Source: an uncultured Bacteroidales bacterium
GTDB lineage: Bacteria; Bacteroidota; Bacteroidia; Bacteroidales; Bacteroidaceae
Length of the DNA: 64,000 bases
Reading direction: 5' to 3'
Assembly (NCBI GenBank): GCA_902799355.1
Contig: CADCAG010000005.1
Location: forward strand, 27,851-91,850
Shown here: one piece after another, positions 33,277 through 46,200 of the stretch
Position numbering within the stretch: the stretch's first letter is position 1
Layout of the letters: every line of letters starts with the position of its first letter
Translations under genes and position numbers: made by a program
The notes under the pieces: generated by a model
Databases searched by the model: none
The model's input: only the letters and a program-made list of their open reading frames with translations
What the model was told of the DNA's origin: nothing

Positions 33277-34944
33277 GTGAAGAAAACTATCAGACATATC
33301 CAATACTATCTGTTGTTGAGCATGATGATGATATCGTGTTCAACTTCTGACGATATGGCTGAACAGATCAACGAGACGACAGCTTCGGAAGCCAAGCAGG
33401 TAGACCTGCTGGTTAGCATGGGCAGTAAAGCTTCCAAACAGGCATCTACCCCAACCCATCGAGCCCCTACATTCACTGGGATGGATATGCTGGTGGCTAT
33501 TCCTTATCGCACCAACGGGGCAAATGTGACAGCAAACGACGCTCCGCTGATAGACCTCGTAGGTGCAGATGAAGACAACTTAGCGAAAGAATACGAGACA
33601 GCGAAATACAACACCTACTATGTGAATACCTGTCACCTGATGACAGGTACAGACCGTATGCTGGTGTATGGAAAGGCAACAAAGCCATCAAACGCTGACC
33701 TTGCTGTATATGGTGAACTGAGCGCACTGCCTACCGTTCGTAAAAAGACGGAAGACATTCAGTTCAGTCTGACCTCTATCCGTAATACAACACAGGTACA
33801 CGCTGATGCCCAGGCATTGGCAGACTATATGACCGCCATTGCCAACACTACCGGTTGGAGCACGACAGACGATCCTACGCTGAAGAGCTATTATCTGGAC
33901 TTTATCCGTATGGGTTCTGAAGGTGTCGGACTTATAAGCGGAGCAGCAGCCAATATCAGGGCATTCGTTGCAGCCCTCAAGTCTCTGCTGACAGGCAGAA
34001 CAGATGACCTCAGCACCACCATCGTCGCCAATATTGGTGACGGTACTGCTATTGCCGGCAATACCTACCCCCGCTCTCTCGGACTGCCTGATGGAGCCGC
34101 TGTTATCCGATGGACAGGCAATAAGTTTGAGGTACGCACAACGACGACTACGCTCGACAATATCAACGGTATCAACCGTTATACCTATCCCGCAGAACTG
34201 ATGTTCTTTGTAGATAGCCCCATACGCACCTCTGCGACAGAGGTATCGAAAAGCATCTATCAGAATACCAGCATATTGTGGAGTACATTCTTGGATGCAT
34301 ACTACACCGGCTCCACGACCGTCAATACGAATACCAAGGCGGTAGCTGTAGAGAATCCCATGCAGTACGGCGTTGCCAAGCTGGATCTCACACTGACCGG
34401 CATGAGCGCCACGCTGAAGGATGCTAAAGACAATGTGGTAACCAATGCCGATATGTCAACGATGCCGCTTACAGGTGTTATCATTGGCGGACAGCATACC
34501 GTTGGTTTCAATATGAAGCCACAAGGCGAACAGACAGATGTCGACGGTCGTTTCATCTATGAGACAACTATAGATGCTTCGAACTTAGCGACCCAAGGCT
34601 ACAAGACCAGCACACTGGTGCTCCAGTCTTACGACAACGAGAAAGTACCCGTCATCCTGGAGTTCGAGAACAAGACCGGACATGCGTTCACAGGTAAGGA
34701 TGGCATCGTCTATCCAGATGCCCGTTTCTACCTCATCGCAATGATAGACCCTGCCGGACAGGGCTCAGGAGCATATGCAGACCGCGTGTTCACACAAGAC
34801 TATACCACCACCATGTCGATGAGCGTGACATCGCTCGCCAAGGCATATACCTGTATGCCCGACCTGCTGGCTCCACGTCTGGAGATTGGCGTTCAGGTGG
34901 TGACCAAATGGATTCAGGCAACCACCACGAATGTGGAACTATAA
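33277..34944 (+). CDS. Second Mfa1-like fimbrillin (lipoprotein)
   Basis: A 555-residue lipoprotein starting at GTG 33277; lipobox MMISC with Cys21. It is a paralogue of the product at 29848: the shared blocks are CSTSDDMAEQINET, the motif YPAELMFFVDSPIRTSATEV, MQYGVAKLDLTLTGMSATLK, LTGVIIGGQHTVGFNMKP, VPVILEFENKTGHAFTGKDG, and the ending AYTCMPDLLAPRLEIGVQVV. It is about 180 residues shorter, chiefly in the middle. Its place after the anchor gene suggests an accessory or tip-proximal subunit instead of the shaft, but a second, alternative shaft cannot be excluded. It lies eight bases before the next gene. Confidence 0.78.
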   Translation: MKKTIRHIQYYLLLSMMMISCSTSDDMAEQINETTASEAKQVDLLVSMGSKASKQASTPTHRAPTFTGMDMLVAIPYRTNGANVTANDAPLIDLVGADEDNLAKEYETAKYNTYYVNTCHLMTGTDRMLVYGKATKPSNADLAVYGELSALPTVRKKTEDIQFSLTSIRNTTQVHADAQALADYMTAIANTTGWSTTDDPTLKSYYLDFIRMGSEGVGLISGAAANIRAFVAALKSLLTGRTDDLSTTIVANIGDGTAIAGNTYPRSLGLPDGAAVIRWTGNKFEVRTTTTTLDNINGINRYTYPAELMFFVDSPIRTSATEVSKSIYQNTSILWSTFLDAYYTGSTTVNTNTKAVAVENPMQYGVAKLDLTLTGMSATLKDAKDNVVTNADMSTMPLTGVIIGGQHTVGFNMKPQGEQTDVDGRFIYETTIDASNLATQGYKTSTLVLQSYDNEKVPVILEFENKTGHAFTGKDGIVYPDARFYLIAMIDPAGQGSGAYADRVFTQDYTTTMSMSVTSLAKAYTCMPDLLAPRLEIGVQVVTKWIQATTTNVEL

Positions 34945-34952
34945 TATAAGAA

Positions 34953-36113
34953 ATGACGAAGAATAGACATATATACCTCCTCCAATGGCTCTTGTGCAGC
35001 ATTCTGACAGTGCTGTGCGCTGCCTGCTCTTCTGGTGATGAAGGAGAGGAAGTTTCACACAAGCAGGTGAAACTGGCTATCTATGTCTATGCTCCTGAGC
35101 AAGCGGCAGCTAAAAAGAATGCCGCACCAACTCGTGCTAACGTGGGTGAGGTGGATGACATCACCACTGAAGGTACCATCAAGAGCCTGCAGATATGGAT
35201 TTACGAGTCAGAGTCGGGCAATTACGTCGGTTATTTCAATACCGAAGATGTGGTAGCACTGAATAATGGGCAAGGTACTACCTACCAGTTACCAGTATCT
35301 GACGAATTTGCTGCCGCCAAGCCCAATGTTAACGTCTATGTCTTGGCAAATGTGACCACCGCCAACTGCGGTGTAGGGACATTGGACAAGGAGACGACGC
35401 GTACAGACCTGCTGGACGGTGCCAAGATAGCGAATGGATACTTTGGTTTGGAGCAAAATACAAGAAGCATACCGCCCGCTGGTCTGCCGTTTGCAGGTAA
35501 GTTGACCGCACAGCCCGTTGTTGGCGATGCCCCCACACTGCGTATAGGTACGCTCAGTGCGGTTTCCACCGTTCAACTGACCCGTGCGGTGTCGAAGATG
35601 CGCTTCGTCTTTGCCAAGACGACAGGACAGCCAACGGTGAACATTACCAGCATCAAGATGAATGCCGCTATGATACCCGATGAGGAGTATCTTTTCAAAA
35701 CTCCTGTTTCTATGTCCTATAATACTGAGGAGAAAGAGCTGCTGTCAACAGCTATTATTGATATCGCTGAGACTGCTGACCCCACCCAATATCTCTATCT
35801 GGGTCAAGAGGCACAGGAATATGAAGACCTGATTAATGAAGCAGCAAGTAAAACGACACCTGAGGTCACCGTAGAAGGCCCTGTCTATCTACGAGAGAGC
35901 GACAAGAAACTGGCAGGTACCATCACATACACCATTGATGGTGGAGCGGAACAAACTGTTGACTTCGCCATGCAGCAGGCTGGCGACTTCAGCCGCAACC
36001 ACACCTGGATTGTCTATGCATACTATGCCGGTGCTGGCAAGCTACAGGTGGAGTCACTATATGTTAAAGACTGGTCAACGAAAGAAGTCAATCACAACTT
36101 CTATAATTGGTGA
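34953..36113 (+). CDS. Fimbrial accessory subunit, FimA/Mfa-like lipoprotein
   Basis: A 386-residue lipoprotein; the hydrophobic start ends CAAC with Cys25. The mature part opens with an N-terminal fimbrillin domain (HKQVKLAIYVYAPEQAAA, IKSLQIWIYESESGNYVGYF) and a strand VNVYVLANVTTANCG, which are typical of FimA- and Mfa3/Mfa4-type subunits. The second half contains VQLTRAVSKMRFVFAKTTGQ and ends WIVYAYYAGAGKLQVESLYV, then KDWSTKEVNHNFYNW. A W-S/T-aromatic end and the LTRAVSKMRF block recur in fimbrillins with a C-terminal domain. It is probably an accessory subunit at or near the tip. It lies in a tight run of fimbrial genes. Confidence 0.72.
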   Translation: MTKNRHIYLLQWLLCSILTVLCAACSSGDEGEEVSHKQVKLAIYVYAPEQAAAKKNAAPTRANVGEVDDITTEGTIKSLQIWIYESESGNYVGYFNTEDVVALNNGQGTTYQLPVSDEFAAAKPNVNVYVLANVTTANCGVGTLDKETTRTDLLDGAKIANGYFGLEQNTRSIPPAGLPFAGKLTAQPVVGDAPTLRIGTLSAVSTVQLTRAVSKMRFVFAKTTGQPTVNITSIKMNAAMIPDEEYLFKTPVSMSYNTEEKELLSTAIIDIAETADPTQYLYLGQEAQEYEDLINEAASKTTPEVTVEGPVYLRESDKKLAGTITYTIDGGAEQTVDFAMQQAGDFSRNHTWIVYAYYAGAGKLQVESLYVKDWSTKEVNHNFYNW

Positions 36114-36134
36114 TATTCAGTAAAAGAGTAAAGA

Positions 36135-37208
36135 ATGAGCATAAAGAATAAATATATTGGCATCCTATTGACAGCCACCATGATGCTGCTAAGCGCCTGT
36201 TCTTCAGACGATCCTGAAGCACAGACGGTTACTACGGGCAACGAACCCGTAGGCAAGGTGGTGCAACTGGTGTCGTATGCTTCTCCCTTTACGGATAAAG
36301 AGCTGTCTCATCGTGCCGCGCCTGCAGGGTTCTCTGCATATACCCCTGACAAGACAACCAGCATGGGTATCTATACGCTATTGTCAGAGGATATACCAGC
36401 AGATTGGGCTAATCCAAAAGAAGAAAAAATCATATACAACAACAATAAGTGGCATGCGTTCTTTGAGGTAACAGCAGACAAGACCTATACCGTCTATGGC
36501 TATATGCCCAAAACGGGAGAGATGAGCAGTACGTTGGTAAAAAGCCATGCCGATGCTGCCACACTGACCATTACGGGTATCAAGCCCGTAACCTATGACG
36601 ACATTTGCATCATCACTGGTGCCAAGGATACCGACGAAGGATTGAAGGAAGGACAGTTCAGCTGGTACTGGCCCATTTCTGCAGGAGACGAGAATTACAA
36701 AATTCACCTGCTGATGGACCACCTCTATGCTGCAGCCCTGTTCAGCTTGAAAACAGATACAGAGTATGCACTGCTACGTACCATCAAACTGAAGACGATG
36801 ACGCTAAGCGCTGATAAGGGAAGCGTGAATGCCACTATTTCGCTGACGCACAACGAGACAGGCGCAAGTCCCATCTCTAACGTAACTTACACAGCATCAG
36901 GCACTAGCGATGCCGTCGTGATATTCAACAGCGATGAGGGAACGGCCCTTGACAAGTCGGTCCCCTTGCCTGTCAACGCTTGCTTTGCCCCCACCCTTTC
37001 AGCCAACCTGACACTGGTCAGCACCTATGACGTGTACGACAGCAAAGGCAACCTGATACGTCAGAACTGCACGGCAACCAACAAATTGCCGAATCTGGAA
37101 GCCAATAGAGGACAACGGGTACAGGTGAATCTGACTGTCACCCCAACATACCTCTATGTCTTGTCTGACCCAGACTTGGACAACCCAACGATTAAAATTG
37201 ACAATTGA
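36135..37208 (+). CDS. Fimbrillin family lipoprotein
   Basis: A 357-residue lipoprotein; lipobox LLSAC with Cys22. The mature part fits the general fimbrillin family: VVQLVSYASPFTDKEL, a PDKTTSMGIYTLL strand, WHAFFEVTADKTYTVYGYMP, then MDHLYAAALFSLKTDTEYAL with the conserved basic/hydrophobic H-x-x-A block, IKLKTMTLSADKGSVNATIS, and a final RGQRVQVNLTVTPTYLYVLS with DPDLDNP. The exact subfamily is unclear. It is the fourth of the fimbrial subunits, directly upstream of the first giant protein gene, a position that corresponds to a tip or tip-adaptor subunit in the Porphyromonas mfa cluster. Confidence 0.72.
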   Translation: MSIKNKYIGILLTATMMLLSACSSDDPEAQTVTTGNEPVGKVVQLVSYASPFTDKELSHRAAPAGFSAYTPDKTTSMGIYTLLSEDIPADWANPKEEKIIYNNNKWHAFFEVTADKTYTVYGYMPKTGEMSSTLVKSHADAATLTITGIKPVTYDDICIITGAKDTDEGLKEGQFSWYWPISAGDENYKIHLLMDHLYAAALFSLKTDTEYALLRTIKLKTMTLSADKGSVNATISLTHNETGASPISNVTYTASGTSDAVVIFNSDEGTALDKSVPLPVNACFAPTLSANLTLVSTYDVYDSKGNLIRQNCTATNKLPNLEANRGQRVQVNLTVTPTYLYVLSDPDLDNPTIKIDN

Positions 37209-37227
37209 GAAGTGACAATTGAGAAAT
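37200..37227 (+). repeat. Tandem 14-base repeat before giant gene 1
   Basis: GACAATTGAGAAGT at 37200-37213 is followed directly by GACAATTGAGAAAT at 37214-37227. The first copy contains the stop codon of the upstream gene, and the pair ends seven bases before ATG 37234. Confidence 0.85.
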
Positions 37228-37233
37228 AAAGAT

Positions 37234-40200
37234 ATGCGCAAGATAACGACCATCCTACTACTTTGTTTGTCTGCAACACTGATGCAGGCACAGATTGTCA
37301 TAGGCGGACACGTCTATGGAGGTGGTAATGCTGGAGAAACTGGTGGTAATTCGACTGTGACAATCAGAGAAGGTGACTTGAACAGAGTCTTCGGTGGCGC
37401 GCGTATGGCAGATGTCAAGGGCAGAGCCTTCGTGAATATTGACGGTGCCCATGCCTCTGACTATATTGTCATTAACCGTCTCTATGGTGGTAACGATATC
37501 GCTGGAACCATTGGCAAGTCGACAGAAGAATTGCCTGATGAGATAAAGAATCATGCAAGCAACAATAATGTTGACACAAGCTGGAATGCCCTCTTGCTCA
37601 TTTCTACAAAGACAAATACAGATGGAACAGAGGCCACCGATGCCCAGAAGATATATATCGGTCAGTTGTTTGGCGGAGGTGATGGTGAGTATGAATATGG
37701 TTCAAGGACCGAAGGCTCTAATACTGTCTATTATGCCAAAGAGAACAATATAGAGGTAGCTACTAGTACTACCCCACTCATAGTCCCTGATCTTGGCAAG
37801 ACCTTCGTTGATATTCATGGCGGTTCCATTGTCTATGCCTATGGTGGTGGTAACAATGCTACAGTAACAGAGAGAACTGTTATCAGTTTGGATAACCCCA
37901 GTGAAGTGGTGAACAGCATCATAGATGCTACCAATCCTAATGCTGATAATACTGGTGAATTGCTGACCAACGCCCGCTTCGAGGACAAGATGGGCATCAA
38001 CACCGCCTTCTCATATCCCAGCAGTAAAGCCTACCAGATAGGTCGTCTCTTTGGTGGTAACAACAAAGCAGATATGGCCATCCGTCCTCGATGGAACCTG
38101 CAACAAGGTAAGGTGCGAATGCTGTATGGCGGTGGTAATGAGGGCCGTATGACCAGTCCTGAGGGTCTGCTCATGCAGATAGAAGGTGCAGGAATGGAGG
38201 TCGACAACGTCTATGGCGGTTGTCGTAAGGCTGACGTGAAACCGTTGTACAACAACAACGATGCGACACCTGTGCCATACAACGAAGTGGCATTGGACCC
38301 TGCGGACAACCCGAACAACATTCCTGCCGGCTACGCTGCTCGTGTCAGAGTGTTGGCTGGTCATATCAACAACGTCTATGGCGGTAACGACATTTCAGGA
38401 AATGTCTATGCCGGCAATACCGTTGGTATCATGACCCATATCTACGGCGATGTCTATGGTGGCGGTAACGGCTCTTATGCTTATACGGACAATGATAAAC
38501 TGAAGGATGATCCACATTGGAGTGACTTCTACTACAATCCTGATGACATCCTTGAAGCTGCAGGCATCACAGGCGTAGAGGAGAAGCTCAAATCTGCTAC
38601 AGCCCTCAACCTCATCCGTCCTAACGCAGAGAAGGTGTCTATCCTCGTCAGAGGTACGGAAGCCAATCCAACCATCGTGGATGGTGGTCTCTATGTGGGT
38701 GGTAACAGTGCCTCTCTGCGAGAGAATGTTTCCGGCTCAAGTTCTGGCAAGCAAACGCACATCAAGATTGGTTCATATGCCATCATCGACAATGTGTACC
38801 TCGGCAACAACGGCGCAAACATGATTAGAACCGACGAGGCTGATCCATCTGGTCATAACGAAGGCGTGTTGCGCACATTTGCACGCACCGGTATCGCTCC
38901 TGACAATACCAAATTTAGTACTATGGACTTGAAAGACAAGGATGTCTTTGCCAAGTACATGGAAGGCTGCGCCATGAAGGTGAAGTCAACCGTTGTCTTC
39001 GAGAGCAAAGCCAATGGCGACGCTGTTGACTACATACCTTATTCCACCAAGTTCGGTTCTATCGTCTGCGGTGGTAACGTGGGTAGTATGATTACCGAGG
39101 GTAAGACGACAATCGACTTCACGGATAAAGTGGTTGTTTACAACAGGGTTGTAGGTGGCTGTAACAATGCCTTTGTGACTCCTACCGATTATAATGCCAT
39201 TTATGAAGGCGGACTGCTGGGAGCCCCCGACCCAGCACCGACAGGTTCACCGGCCGGAACTATCGGCGACAAGCTGGAGCTGAACTTCGCCGGTTTGAAG
39301 ATACAACCAAAGCGTTGGAACGACACTCATACCGAACTGATTTGGAACACCATCAGCTCGTCAACAGGCCTCCCTGTTGACCCTGTGACATCAGGTGAAC
39401 CAACTACCAGTACTGATGCTGACCTGGATCGTCGTTTCGACGGCGGTAACATCTATGGCGGTTGCTACACCAGCGGTATCGTCAACGGCAACGTCGTCAT
39501 CAACATCAACAGTTCTATTGTTGACCGCGAGATACTCTTCGACAAGGTAGAAGAGGATGAGACGGGTGAGGACAAGCTCTATGGCAACGACCAATATCAC
39601 ATCCAGGAGCGACACAGCGGCGTCATCCTTTCCGAGCAAGGTATGGATGTATTAGGCAAGGCGCTCAACGTGTTTGGTGGTGGTAAGGGTGTGAACACCG
39701 AGATATGGGGTTCTACCACCATCAACTTGAATCGCGGCTATATGTTCCAGATATTCGGCGGCAGCGAGGAAGGCGGTATCGGTAAAGGAGCATATAATGA
39801 GGGAACAGGAAAGATAGAGTACACCCACGATGCGAGATACAGCACCTACATCAACCTGAACGGTCCTATTGCCGGTGTCTCCAGGAAAGACAACATGAGC
39901 GAGGACATCGCTGAGTGCGAGTTTATGTACGGCGGCGGTTTCTTAGGAACGGTGGCCGGTAACTGTATCATCAATCTGAATAACGGACGTATCTTCGACT
40001 CCTTTGCAGGAGCTTGTAATGCCGATATCCTCGGACATACAGAGACTTATGTCGGAACCAACGGTTTCCCTTACGTTCGTGACTTCGTCTATGGCGGTAA
40101 CGACCTGGGCGGTCAAATCCTGGGTAAAGCCAACTTCGACAGCCGTCTGCGCAACGATGCCGTTCGCAGCAAGGTAACTAATACCGACATGCTCAACGCC

Positions 40201-43200
40201 ACAGCCTATATGGAATATGTACAGGGGCGTGTAGAGAAGATTTTCGGTGGTGCCTACGGTGTGTATGACTATAAGGATCCCCACTTCCGGGCATACTTCG
40301 ATGCCGACGGCCACGCCAAGACAGGCTATCACAAGCCTTTCCTGGACAATGCCTTCATCAACTTCCGTCCTAACGACACCAACAACCCGCTGAATACCGT
40401 AGAACAGATATACGGAGCCGGTCAGGGCTACCTCGGTGAAGAGGAAGAGGACCTGATGCAGAACCGCAGCTACATCCTCATCGATGTGCCACAGACCATG
40501 CAAACCTACCAGAATACCGAGATATTCGGTGCTGGAGAGAGTGGTGGCGTAGGTATGGGTGTAGAAAAAGCTACGGCAGACGATCCAGGGACAGCTCACA
40601 AGGCCTCAGCTATCATCGACCTGCTCAGTGGACACTTCAAGGCAGTGTATGGCGGCAGTTATCAGGAGGGCGTCACCCGTCGCACGGTGGTTAATGTGCC
40701 TACAGGTTCTACCTTCCGTGCAGAAGCTATCTTCGGCGGCGCTTACGGTCTGTATCAGGAGTATCCTTGCGACGTGTATGAAGCCAACGTCAACTGGAAC
40801 AGCAGCGATGCTCTCGTGGGTGGCTATCGTACGGGTATCTACGGTGGTAACAATAACTGCCGCCGCACCTTCTACAGTCACGTCAACATCAATGCTCCGG
40901 TCTATTACGACAAGGCTAACGAATACTTCGCTACCGTCTATGGTGCCGGTTACGGTAAGGACACCTGGGCACAATATACAGAGGTGAACCTGAACAACAC
41001 CGCAAAAGTCTATGAAGTGTATGGTGGCGGTCAGTTAGGTCGCGTGATGAACAAGAAGTCTGTCGATGCATGGGCAGCAGAAGCAGATGCTGCTGCTGAT
41101 GCAGAAGCCGCAGCATCCAGCACGACAGCCAAACACATTGACCTCTCTATCGGTACTGGCTATACCGACAACGGACTGAATGATGCTTTGGCAACAGCCA
41201 GAAACGGCAAGAAATACAACACCAATGTGATCATCAACGAAGGCGCAGACGTCTGCGGCTACATGTACAACGGCAGCCGCAGCGGCGCTTACGCCTACGG
41301 TGGTGGATTAGGTGATGCCAATACTCCGAATACCGGCGATGTGCATGGAACGACCTACATTGCCCTGCTTGGCGGTAAAGTAACAAAGGACCTCTATGCC
41401 GCTGGTACCGTAGGTTCGGTCAACAACAAATACGACATTGCCACCGACGACTTCGACCAGTCATTCATCGCTTCTGCTAATGCTTATGTCGAGGGCGGTA
41501 CGGCACGTAACGTCTATGGTGGCGGATGGAGAGGTAGCGTAGGTTATCACGCTGGCGCTATTGACGCAAGCACCACTGGTGACATCCTCGGTGAGACCCA
41601 TGTGGTCATCGGTAAGCTTGATGGCACCAGCTTCGTGGATGGTATTCCCGCCATCGAGCGTAACGCCTATGGTGGCGGTGAGGGTGGCGCCGTCTTCGGC
41701 ACTGCCAACATCACGCTCAACAAGGGCTATATCGGCTACCGTCACTTCACTGCCCAGCCTACCGATGGTATCGATTATATACAGGAGGGCTCTGACTACT
41801 ACCAGGAGAAACTGCATGACGAGACCTGGTCGGGCGACGGTACCAACCGCCTGTACGACAGTGGTTGCATCTTCGGTGGCGGATATATCGACAACAGTAG
41901 TGTGGATGTCGCCAATGTCAAGATGTATGGTGGCGTAGTTCGTAATGCCCTCTTCGGCGGTGGTGAGATTGCTGCCATCGGTCGCGGTGTTATCGAAGCC
42001 AGCGGCACAGACAACAGCGTTCGTACCTTGAAGGGTATCTATAAGGCTGGTAGATCCAGCGTAGAACTGTTCGAAGGTCAGGTACACCGCAACGTCTTCG
42101 GTGGTGGTCGTGGCTATAACAACCTCGGTGAGGGCGGTACGCTCTATTCCGACGGTTACGTCTTCGGACAGACAGAGGTGCATGTACATGGTGGTACAGT
42201 AGGTACGGCGAAGGAACTGGCTCGTGAGAACGGTAACGTCTTCGGTGGCGGTGATATCGGATATGTGTATAGTGCATACGAGCAGGATGGTAAGCTCTAT
42301 GTTGGCATCAAGGATGGCGAACGCTACGACAACGTATGGGAGGGCTACTATTATGCTTATAAGAAAGGTGATGAGGCTTATATTCCTGGCACCAAGCCTG
42401 CAGACAGTGACCCGAATTGGGTCAAGGATGCAGACGAGTATGTGCTGACTGAGGACTGCAAGGTGCTGATTGAACCTTATTGTAAGGCACTGTCTGACAT
42501 TACCGTCAACGGTCATAACTATGCGGCAGGTAGCTATGTAACGACTACTGATCTTCATACACTGGGCAACAAACAAGACGCAACTTGGAACAATTTGGAT
42601 CTTACGGGTATTACCATCTTCAATGCCGTATTCGCCGGTGGTAACACCTCATCAGGTTCTTCTACTGTGTATGCGAACTCTACCACGGTGTTCGGTAACG
42701 CTACAGCCTCTATCCACGACGTCTATCACCGTGACTTGATTACCTTAGGTACAGGACGTACGGGTGGTCTGTACGGTGATGGTAACCTGACGTTCGTGGA
42801 CGGCTATCGTGGACTGAACATCACCAACTACGGTACTGACTATTATAGCTTAGACCCAGAAATTACTTATACACAGTATGAAGCACTTTCTCCCCGTGAG
42901 GCCGACTACTATCAGCTGAAGTATAAGTGTATCAAGCAGTGTACGGATAAGGACGGAACAACCTACTATCCGGCAGGTGGTGAGCACACTAAGGCTTCTA
43001 CACTGACTATCGATGACCTGCTGACTCTGTTTGAAGGTATCAAGGTCGGTGATGTCGATATTCTTCTTACGAACCCAACAACAGGTGAGAAATACCCGAA
43101 TCCTACCTATTGGGAGCAAAACGGTGTTGTTCCCGTCTATGCCGGCCGACTGATGAACACCATCCAGCGTGCTGACTTCTGCGGCGTCTTCGGTAGCCGT

Positions 43201-46200
43201 ATGGTGATGCAGGGCGCCCAGGACCGTGTGCCTGAGATTGTGGACCACACCAACTACACCATCAACCGTGTGCGTGAGGTATCACTCAACCAGAAACAAT
43301 CGGTAAGAACAGTGGATGCGTCCGACGAAGGCAAGAAGGTTCATGGTAACTACTTCGGCATCTATAGCATTGTGAATTACTTAGGCGCGCTGACCAGTGA
43401 CGTGTTCTTCCTGCCTAATAAGGATATCCGTGTTACTGATAACGCCTCTAATCCTGACTACAAGACAGCATCAAAGGCATACAACAACGGTGGTTCTGCT
43501 GTTGCTTCTAAGGACTACGGCACAGCAACCTACTACGATTGGAAGGCAGGATTTGTCAACGAGCGCAAGCGCAACAACGGTACCAGTAAGAATAAGGTGG
43601 CGCTGGCATCAGGTGTCTATCTGGAGCTGACCACAGAGAAGAGTACTGGCGACGATTTGTATCAGAAAGACTGGGGTTATATCACGGGTGTCATCGAGCT
43701 TGACCTCATCAACGTGCAGCCTGGTATGGGTGGTGGCTTCGTATATGCCAAGAACGTACACAAGACAGGTACATATACCAAACACAATCATAACACTTTG
43801 ACGGCACTGAACAATGATGCCATTACCCGACGCGACTTCACATATACTGGTGCTGACGTGGAATGGGAGACATCAGGAAACTTCATCCACAGTACGCAGA
43901 CGATTATTGACGACTGCTATAATGTCAGCGGCAGGTATAGCGGTACGGATGCCGTTCCCGCACACTACTGGTTCATCAAGGGTTCGGTATATGTCTACGA
44001 CCAGTATATCTCTGCATATACCGGAGCACCTAACGCATATAGCGAGACGGTGGACATCCCATTGACCATCACGGCCGCTTCGCATGGTACGATGAAACTG
44101 CTCAACGTGATGCCTAACAAGTATGCCTATTGGTCTGCTCCTGGCGTGAAACTCGAGGAAGGCAAGAAGATGGTCATCAACGATGTGGAGTATCACCTGA
44201 ACGATCCTATCAACTACTGGGATTGGTACTTGCTGACCAGCTCTGAGAAGAACCTGTTTGTCGATGAGACATACGTCACCATCGCTGACTGCAAGTATAG
44301 TAGCGAGGATGCGACTCTCATCCCTGCTGGTACGGTGATGCTGCCTGCTGATTACAATACCTTGAAGACTGCTCACCCGACGGTCTACCATGTGGAGAAG
44401 CAGCAGAATGTTCCGTTCGAGTTCGTTTACCGTCCGAGCAACAACATGAGCCACGACACGGGTTATATGCTGACCTATAAGGTAAACAACCCAACAGATT
44501 GGGATACTTGGTACACGAAGTATGACAGTAGCACACAGGAGAAGAATCAGATGGGCGGTGCTGGCTATGAGGACGGACCTACCTATCGTCTGAAGAACAG
44601 CAGCACAGGTGGTGTCCTCGGACAGCGTGAGTATAAGGTAAGCAACCTCATCGCTGAGGATGTTTACACCTCTTACCAGACGATGACGTCGAACCATTCT
44701 GAGGCTATACCTACTACTGGACAGGCAACCTTCGAAGAGGCCTATATCGTCACAAGCGAATATACCAGCGGTGACGTTCATCTGAATGTGGGTAGCTCGG
44801 TATCTGCCACACAGGCCGCTACAATGACTGGTTATGTGGCACCTGCTTATATCTGTACCAGCACCATCCAGCTCAGCAAGACAGAGTTTATCTATGTCGG
44901 CAACCGCATGACGGGGGCAGAGAAGACGGCATATTACAATACCTACAAGGATGCTAATCCTGCATTGGCAACGATGATTCTGGAGGATATTGTACCTGCC
45001 TACTATTGTACTGTAGAGGGTCTCTATGGTGGTAACTACTATGAGGCAAACAAGAACTATCGTGGACTGGAAGTATGGAGCTCTATGTCTAAGGAAGACC
45101 GTGAGAAGTTCACCTTTAACTATGATGCTTTAGACATACTCATCGATCCTCGTTACGGTTGGAATGCTGCCGGCACCAGTGTCATATATCCTGAGGGCCA
45201 GAAATACGAATATGACTCATCTGATGGAGATTTAACCGGAGCAGAGAGTAATCTTGCTCATTACTCATTGCAGAGACCTGTCAACTACACCGCAACCTAT
45301 AACGGAAGTGCTACTTCTACTCACAACGGTGTAACGCTGGCTCACGGTCACGAGTACAGCCGTGAGCAATACGAGAAACTGCCTAACGAGAAGCGCCACT
45401 ACACGACTATCGACGTGAAGGATGCAGGTAACGTATATGTTGTCAAAGCCCCATTCCAGGTAGGCAACACCCCATACGCTGTGGGCACCGTCATCTCTGC
45501 GAACACGTATAGCAGCTTGGGACAATCTGATCAGGCAAACGTCACCACACTGACCTTTACCGAGGCACAGAAGAACAAGACCTACTACTACTGCCGTGAG
45601 CAATATACCGTTGGCGAGAATACCGATGGTGTCGAGGTCGCAGGTGTCGAGGTCACGGGTGGCGTAACGGGAACCTATAGTACCGGACAGACCGTTCCTG
45701 TGGGACTCGTCATCACAGAGGGCAACTTCAACAGTTTGCCCAACTACCAGACGGACTTCAGCATCCACGGTATTGCTCCTACGGAGACCAGTACACTGTA
45801 CGTCAGCCGCTTCTCTGACATCTTCGACCTCTCGAAGGAGAAGATTATCACCGTCATCTACGAGTATAACTATGAGGAGAGCGATGCTTCTGGTACACAC
45901 GTCACTCCTGTCAGCGAGCGTCACGTAGTGAACATCCATGTGCAGTTCAAGAGCGGTATTCCTACCGTAGAGGATATCAAGGCTCCACAGGTGGTACTGC
46001 CAGGTACGTTCGTCGGTGTTCGTGAGCCGCATGTCACTCCTGGTGCCTACGAGGTAACGGGTGGTGGATGGAAGCTCTTTGAGAAGAAGTCTGACGCCGA
46101 GAGCCACATCAACGGTGTGGAATATACGCCTACCGCTGACCCACTCTACTGGTATCAGCATGGTTACTATCTGGCTTACTACGCTAAGACCTATCTCGGT

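Noticed and set aside
37200-37227. Tandem 14-base repeat as a phase-variation tract
   Set aside because: Only two units, and change in copy number would not alter the reading frame of giant gene 1 started at ATG 37234.
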